Below, in pieces: positions 62,888 through 64,000 of a stretch of 64,000 nucleotides of DNA (the stretch's first letter is position 1; each line of letters starts with the position of its first letter). Source of the DNA: Dysidea avara (taxonomy: Eukaryota > Porifera > Demospongiae > Dictyoceratida > Dysideidae). Position numbers and translations under genes: made by a program. The DNA lies in the NCBI RefSeq assembly GCF_963678975.1, contig NC_089274.1, positions 25,767,053 through 25,831,052 on the forward strand, given 5' to 3'. The notes beneath the pieces were generated by a model. It did no database searches, was not told the origin of the DNA, and saw nothing but the letters and a program-made list of their open reading frames with translations.

Positions 62888-64000
62888 CTTGTGTCATTGC
62901 TTTTTATTTCTGTGATGCTTGTTCGTTTACTTTTTTGTAAACTGATAAACCAACACATACAGCATCAAAGGTGCCAACCAGATATATAGCTATTGGGTCA
63001 TTCCATGTCAAATCAACAAGGAATTTAGAGTCACCTCTCGGATTTTGACGAAACTTGGTGTGTTTGTAGTACCTGTGGTGCTTATCACTCATGCAAATTT
63101 TTAGCTCCATACATTCCATAGTTTCTAATTTATGACCACAAATATTTTGAATATTTCATGAAAATTTGGTCCATCTCCAGTTACAAAATTGACTGCAACT
63201 TTGTACTGTGTAAATATTTTTAAACACAATTTTCACAGATTGAAGACTGTTGACTGATCTTTCCAGTGATCCCTAAATTATGGGATATCTACTTAATTAT
63301 GGTTCAAAAGTACTTCATTGAAAACTTTAATCCTTTATATTTTGAAAAATGCAGCTTGAAATTTTTCACATTCTTTTGTGAATAATGATTGGGTCATTGT
63401 CTATGTTTGCTAACATTTTTGTGGTGGGACCACAATGTGCTCAAGAGATATTATGAATTATGTTGTGGTCTGCGGTGGAATTTGCTGTCTATTATTGCTG
63501 TATTGGAGTGTACAACTCCAGTAACCACTCATAACAAGGCCATGCCAAGTTTGTCTTAGAGAGTGAAGGTGTCTAGGTACATTGCAACCTGTATTAGTGA
63601 CCGCCTGTACTGAAAGACCATCTATAAGCTGCAGTTAATTTATACTTTAACTGGATCTTAATGTATAGCACCAAACCATCAATCTTTTCTAGCAAATCCA
63701 AAAATGGTCCTTATTAACAGGTTGACTAAAAATGAGATCATCATGCATCCATAAAGACATTAATGTTGTACCATCTCTTCAGTTATACCTTATTTATTAG
63801 GTAAAATCTTGCCATAATGCACTTACATACATATCCCAACTCTACACTATTCAAGTTACGTACATGGCTGCATAGGTACAACAGACCTCCTCAAAAAGGA
63901 TATCTGGGTACCTTATTAATAGCCTCATGATCTTACTTTATAGCTGTACATACATTTTGGACCCAAGACAAGTCTGTGGTTTCTCAAAAATGAACACTTC
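62888..64000. other. No gene seen
   Basis: The sequence is AT-rich. GGGTCATTCCATGTCAAATC near 62995 looks like a repeat end, but no partner was found in the window. Confidence 0.4.

Noticed and set aside
62990-63020. GGGTCATTCCATGTCAAATC as a transposon end
   Set aside because: No inverted partner or target duplication was found in the window.

Overview
This is a eukaryotic (metazoan) window, most likely from a demosponge. It holds intron-rich genes with canonical GT/AG splice sites, no bacterial-style operons, and a very dense load of short inverted-repeat transposons and GT/CA microsatellites. The sponge call rests mainly on a gene at 32773-33869 whose C-terminal half has the layout of the sponge short-chain (spongin-type) collagen C-terminal domain, plus compact introns down to 45 nt. 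The species cannot be named from the sequence alone.

The backbone is three copine genes (C2A-C2B-vWA), all on the + strand, each reconstructed here from 14 exons with identical intron positions and phases: copine A (9664-23166, 566 aa), copine B (23327-30657, 641 aa) and copine C (42273-55424, 605 aa). B and C are close paralogues whose exons 10-13 are nearly identical at DNA level. A is clearly older and lacks the Pro/Tyr/Gln-rich tail. A and B are only 160 bp apart. Between B and C lies the membrane-anchored short-chain collagen gene (two exons, 345 aa).

Region by region: 1-9663 is gene-poor and holds a TIR element (1641-2503), a decayed ORF (3261-3722), a possible antisense tRNA-derived SINE, a hairpin MITE and a TIR element just upstream of copine A. 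The copine A introns carry a hairpin repeat, a tRNA-derived SINE, a (CAGG)85 array inside a dispersed repeat, two long-armed MITEs and two tRNA-Gln-like sequences. The copine B introns carry an 8-bp-TSD hAT-like MITE and a 785-bp TIR element. 33870-42272 has no recognisable gene but holds tandem and foldback repeats, one ending just before the copine C TATA box. The copine C introns carry a nested MITE-in-repeat, a 5'-truncated LINE between two long CA arrays, and another TIR element. 55425-64000 holds a TIR element, a candidate first exon, a PHD-finger-like fragment (- strand), a palindromic 17-mer array, a retroelement C-terminal fragment and more MITEs.

The most unusual unexplained signal is a short motif, TGTTCTATTAGAGTA and variants, present at about 20 loci in both orientations, often as pairs about 25-35 bp apart. 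One copy sits at the same place just upstream of the exon 10 acceptor in copines B and C. The copines presumably act as Ca2+-dependent phospholipid-binding proteins at membranes; the collagen-like protein would act at the cell surface or in the matrix. No functional link between the two is visible apart from adjacency.
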